Source: a virus. From it: 31,599 nt of DNA. Position numbers and translations under genes: made by a program. Positions within the stretch are counted from its first letter, which is position 1. Each line of letters begins with the position of its first letter. Below are positions 28,922 through 31,599 of the stretch, in pieces. Below the pieces are notes generated by a model, which was not told the DNA's origin, did not search any database, and saw only the letters and a program-made list of their open reading frames with translations. The DNA lies in the IMG/VR virus record IMGVR_UViG_3300005513_000017, positions 1 through 31,599 of that record; one strand, given 5' to 3'.

Positions 28922-30112
28922 TCATCGTGAAGCGCTCTCCATCATGCGAACAAGCTCAGCTGCGCGGGTGGAACCGCGTGCGGCGAGGCGAGCGACGAGA
29001 GTGCGGAACGCATGCGCCGCTTCCAGACTGACAACCCCGTTCCCGAGCAGGCGAAGCCGGTCGACGCGGGCGGCGTGAGGGCCAGAGAGGTCCACCCGGG
29101 CGGCCACCCCATCAGCCATTCGACGAACAGCGGGTTCAAGGTCCGGCGAATGTGCGAGTGCTCCTCGCCATCCGTCGAGATCGGCCGGTCCGGGAGGGAA
29201 AAGGCCAAGGCCTGCCCTTCCATCGTCAGTCGCGTCTGGCTGGGATCGCCCCTGTCCCGGGTGTAGCCGCCGCTCACCGTCCGAGGCGTCTCCCACTTCA
29301 ACGCCTGCGCCACCAGCGGAGGATTGCCTCGACCGAAGGCCTGGTTCGGGCCGCCCTTGAGCGCGTCCGACGTCATTGGCGTCGCCCAGCGCTCCGCCAC
29401 CCAATCCAGCATGTCGTTTCGGAGTTTGCCGTCCGATCGAACTACTGCGTTGTGATCGCGTGTCGTCGGGGTCGGCCAGTGCTCCGCCATGTCGTAGAGA
29501 CTGACCGTGTGAAACGCCGCAGAACGCTTCTCCGGAGGTTGGCCCACACCGCTCGTGGGATTGGTCGGCGTCGGCCACGCCGAGGATGAAGACGCGCTGG
29601 CGCTCGTGGCTGGCGCCAACTTCCGCCGCGCTGAAAAGTCCGATCTCGACCGCAAAACCAAGTCGGCGAAGGTCTCGCCAAACCCGCTCGGCGCCAGCGA
29701 TTTCGTCAGCCCCAGCCGAGAGCATGCCGGCGACGTTCTCGATGAGCACGAGCCACGGCCGGGCATGGACGATGATGCGTCGGGCTGTTGACCAGAGGTC
29801 CCGGCTGTCGAGGCTGCCGCGCTTGCGGCCGGCCATGCTGTGCGGCTGACACGGGATGCCGCCAATGAGCCCATCCACGAGGCCACGCCAGGGGCGGCCA
29901 TCGAAGGTTCGGGCATCCGACCACACAGCTGCCGGAGCCAGGAGACCCTGTTCCATCGCTGCAACCAGGTGCGCGACGGCGAAGGCTTCCCTCTCCACCA
30001 TAACGACGCTGCGAGCGCCTGGCAGAGCGAGTTCGATGCCGAGGTCGAGCCCTCCGCCACCAGTGCAGATGCTGAGGAGGTCGAGTGTTTGGGCAGGTAG
30101 AGCCACATTCAT
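28922..30112 (-). CDS. C5-cytosine DNA methyltransferase (C-terminal half also open in +1 frame)
   Basis: The protein is 396 aa. Catalytic motifs are all present in the N-terminal half: motif I SICTGGGGLDLG (14-25), motif IV GGIPCQPHS with catalytic Cys88, motif VI ENVAG (125-129) and motif VIII ERQRVFILG (170-178). The C-terminus has a motif X-like RLLGNGVV (354-361). Between them lie repeats beginning ADA or ADP/GDA at intervals of about 30-33 codons, where the target-recognition region should be. Third-position G/C is high up to about 29580 but drops after that, while the +1 frame becomes rich in G/C-ending codons (see separate entry). Family knowledge: phage C5 methyltransferases mask phage DNA from restriction. 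The start overlaps the ParB-like stop as ATGA. Confidence 0.85.
   Translation of the reverse strand: MNVALPAQTLDLLSICTGGGGLDLGIELALPGARSVVMVEREAFAVAHLVAAMEQGLLAPAAVWSDARTFDGRPWRGLVDGLIGGIPCQPHSMAGRKRGSLDSRDLWSTARRIIVHARPWLVLIENVAGMLSAGADEIAGAERVWRDLRRLGFAVEIGLFSAAEVGASHERQRVFILGVADADQSHERCGPTSGEAFCGVSHGQSLRHGGALADPDDTRSQRSSSIGRQTPKRHAGLGGGALGDANDVGRAQGRPEPGLRSRQSSAGGAGVEVGDASDGERRLHPGQGRSQPDATDDGRAGLGLFPPGPADLDGWRGALAHSPDLEPAVRRMADGVAARVDLSGPHAARVDRLRLLGNGVVSLEAAHAFRTLVARLAARGSTRAAELVRMMESASR
28942..29590 (-). other. Alternative (+1) coding frame over the methyltransferase C-terminal half
   Basis: In the +1 frame the DNA is open to a stop at 28942 and reads like another known type of phage cytosine-methyltransferase C-terminus. 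It has WPTPT, WPTPT, WATPM and WETPR repeats, then LNPLFVEWLMGWPPGWT, and an ending PPAQLSLFA whose QLSLF resembles a beta-clamp-binding motif. At 29102-29176, 22 of 25 codons in this frame end in G or C, against 11 of 25 in the main frame. The catalytic half is not in this frame, so the reading would require a +1 shift near 29560-29590 or separate initiation. It could be frameshifting, an indel, or dual coding. Confidence 0.5.
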
Positions 30113-31275
30113 ACCGCCTCTGCCCTGCGCGGCCTCGGCGCCGCGAGGCCCTTGCCGAGCCCGGTGAGCTTCAGCCGGGCGGTCCAGCCCTGCACGGTGC
30201 CGATGGTGGTGCCGAGGTCGTCGGCCATCTGGCGGCGGGTGATGTTGCCGGCTTCGACCCCTGCCCTGAGGATCGGCTCGGCCGTGGCCATGGTGTGCTT
30301 GCCCTTGAGATCGGAGGCAGCGGCCAGCTGCTCCTCATAGGGCGTCAGCGCCGGCGGTGGCGGCGCCGGTTCGGCCTTCGGACCTTCCGGCGCATCACGC
30401 AGCTTGCCGAGCACGAGCAGCATCGGCCGCGTCAGCGAAAACACCTCGCCGGCCTCGACGATGCCGAGCTTGCGCGCCTCGTCGAGCACCATATCCGCCG
30501 ACATCGAAGCACCGCGCCCTCCATGTCTCTCGGCGACCCGGTGCGCTTCGCGCACCACGATCTCAGCAAAGTTGGCGAGGTCGGCCCGGCTCATCGGCGA
30601 GGGTAGTTCCGGCGCCGTCAGCTTCTGCCGCGCTGCCGTCCGAACGGACTTCTTGTCCGGATATTCGGCGATGATCCGCTGCTCGATGTGCGTCAGCTCG
30701 CGAGCAGCCTTTTCGGCGACATGCAGGGCAAGCTTGCCCTGCTCCACCGCCTCGACCAGCTCGGCTGCGCCGTGGTCGAGCACCACGTGTGCCGAGCTGA
30801 CCAGCCGCTCGGATACCCCTGCCCGCTCCGCAACTTCCCGCAAATTTGCGGCAGCCGTTTCGGGCTTGAGGTCGGTGCGGGCTCCCTGCCGGCGCTCGTG
30901 ATAGCGCGCGGCGGCCAGCGCCCGCTGCGGCTTGTCATCATGGCGCCGGTGGAAGTTGTGGTCCCACACGAACTCGAGCGGATCGAGCTGGTCCTTGGGC
31001 CACCCTATGCCGCCGAAGCCGATGAAGTGCGGGTCAAAGCGCCAGTCGACGTCGGCCGCGATCACCCCGGCCTTGACCGCCGCGAGGTACCGGTTGCGAC
31101 CGTCGAGGATTTGTCCTTCGTAGATCACGATCTGCTCGCGCAGGCCGCTGGCATCGATCGAGGCGGCCAGTTCGGCCAGCTCGTCGTCATCCATCAAACG
31201 GAAGATGCCGGCGATCGGGTGCGGGCGAATGCCGCTAACCGGCCAGCCCTGCGGCAATGGTTCGAGGTCGCTCAC
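30109..31275 (-). CDS. ParB/Srx-like N-terminal domain protein with C-terminal HTH
   Basis: The protein is 388 aa. The N-terminal 70 residues match the ParB/sulfiredoxin-like domain: HPIAGIFRLMDDDELAELA, ASIDASGLREQIVIYEG and LDGRNRYLAA (DGRNR at 58-62). The middle is helical (VAERAGVSERLVSSAHVVLD looks like a helix-turn-helix). The C-terminal end again has an HTH-like segment, ITRRQMADDLGTTIGTVQGW. Family knowledge: phage ParB-like proteins may be CTPases, nucleases or regulators rather than partition proteins; no parA gene lies nearby. It sits upstream of the cytosine methyltransferase gene with ATGA overlap and overlaps the next small gene the same way, so it is part of the early operon. 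Confidence 0.85.
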   Translation of the reverse strand: MSDLEPLPQGWPVSGIRPHPIAGIFRLMDDDELAELAASIDASGLREQIVIYEGQILDGRNRYLAAVKAGVIAADVDWRFDPHFIGFGGIGWPKDQLDPLEFVWDHNFHRRHDDKPQRALAAARYHERRQGARTDLKPETAAANLREVAERAGVSERLVSSAHVVLDHGAAELVEAVEQGKLALHVAEKAARELTHIEQRIIAEYPDKKSVRTAARQKLTAPELPSPMSRADLANFAEIVVREAHRVAERHGGRGASMSADMVLDEARKLGIVEAGEVFSLTRPMLLVLGKLRDAPEGPKAEPAPPPPALTPYEEQLAAASDLKGKHTMATAEPILRAGVEAGNITRRQMADDLGTTIGTVQGWTARLKLTGLGKGLAAPRPRRAEAV

Positions 31276-31490
31276 GAGAAATCCCCCTGCGAAAGCTTGA
31301 TGGCCTTGGTGTCGGGCGAGACCTCTTCGCGGACGATGCGGGCGAGTGCGTCGCCCAGCGCGTGGTGCAGCCGCTGCGCCTGCACACGGGTGAGCGAAAA
31401 GCTCTTGTGGGTGCCAATAAAGGTCACGGTGACGGTTGGCCGCGAGGACGGCGCGAGGTGCAGCCAGGTGGCGATCGGCGCCTCAGCCAA
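31272..31490 (-). CDS. Small hypothetical protein (TTG start)
   Basis: The protein is 72 aa if it starts at the TTG at 31490-31488, which has GGAGG 6 bases upstream. An ATG further upstream would extend through the preceding gene in another frame with poor composition and is rejected. The sequence includes PTVTVTFIGTHKSFSLTRV and QAQRLHHALGDALARIV, so strands then a helix. It ends KLSQGDFS, overlapping the ParB-like start as ATGA. No family is recognised. Confidence 0.6.
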   Translation of the reverse strand: MAEAPIATWLHLAPSSRPTVTVTFIGTHKSFSLTRVQAQRLHHALGDALARIVREEVSPDTKAIKLSQGDFS

Positions 31491-31599
31491 GGGAGGCCTC
31501 CGCGCGCAGCTGCCAGAGCAGCAGCACCAGCTTTTCGATCGCGGCGTGGATTTCCTTTTCGAGCCGGGCATATTCGACCGACGTGATGCGCCCGTCTTC
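31483..31599 (-). CDS. Partial small gene at the right edge, unknown function
   Basis: The last 38 codons of a gene that starts outside the window. It reads EDGRITSVEYARLEKEI, then HAAIEKLVLLLWQLRAE, ending ASLG at TGA (31483-31485). It is mostly helical with good codon bias. The end overlaps the TTG start of the next gene by 8 bases, which supports translational coupling. No function can be read. Confidence 0.6.
   Translation of the reverse strand, partial: EDGRITSVEYARLEKEIHAAIEKLVLLLWQLRAEASLG

Noticed and set aside
28644-28925. 93-codon minus-strand frame opposite the 76-aa plus-strand gene
   Set aside because: Composition is less protein-like than the plus-strand frame and it overlaps the start of the helicase-methyltransferase gene.
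1-31599. CRISPR arrays, tRNA genes, insertion sequences, integrase or attachment sites
   Set aside because: No regularly spaced repeats of the right size, cloverleaf-like sequences, transposase or recombinase motifs were seen anywhere in the window.

Overview
The window is a contiguous piece of a tailed-phage (siphovirus-type) genome or prophage. Coding density is high, GC is high, and third codon positions are rich in G and C. Gene content fits a high-GC alphaproteobacterial host, probably Rhizobiales/Hyphomicrobiales. That host assignment is inference from protein style (DUF6441, the small TSCPD protein, protease/capsid fusion, GpA terminase), not from host DNA. No integrase, attachment site, lysis cassette, tRNA or CRISPR array is visible. 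The window starts inside the tail-tip gene and ends inside a small early gene, so both ends are truncated.

Almost everything is on the minus strand, so the natural reading direction is from 31599 to 1. The early block (31599 to about 21650) is a tightly overlapped string: two small unknowns, a ParB-like protein, a C5-cytosine methyltransferase, an SF2-helicase/DNA-methyltransferase fusion, a nucleoside-deoxyribosyltransferase-like protein, a small unknown, a TSCPD protein, a CHC2/Toprim primase and a D5/SF3 helicase-primase. Then comes a 430-bp non-coding region (21221-21651) with repeated GAGGTTCGAGAG-type motifs, several hairpins and a likely terminator. Next is a NusG-like protein, followed by a 407-bp gap that is the most likely place for cos/pac.

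The late block starts with the Nu1-like and GpA-like terminase subunits (20168 to 17425). Three extra genes follow: a putative virion surface protein, an SGNH hydrolase with a C-terminal beta domain, and an AT-richer HNH nuclease. They end at a hairpin terminator (14116-14137). Head genes follow: gpW-like connector, lambda-type portal, a ClpP-protease/gpT-capsid fusion and a DUF2190 cement protein. Tail genes then run through the connector/terminator proteins, tail tube, tail assembly chaperone, tape measure, tail-tip proteins, NlpC/P60 hydrolase and the J-like tip protein.

Three small genes (7141, 24702, 28686) run on the plus strand against everything else. Each lies between the stop of one minus-strand gene and the start of the next.

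The strongest non-routine observations are these. (1) A textbook -1 frameshift signal, GGGAAAC plus a 6-nt spacer plus a perfect 10-bp stem, joins the tail chaperone to a Cys-rich extension. (2) The cytosine methyltransferase gene has a C-terminal half that reads sensibly in two frames, and codon bias there favours the +1 frame. (3) An iteron- or operator-like array with a 19-bp-paired hairpin lies beside the replication genes and the nusG-like gene. (4) A strong internal ribosome-binding site inside the protease/capsid fusion could give separate capsid product.
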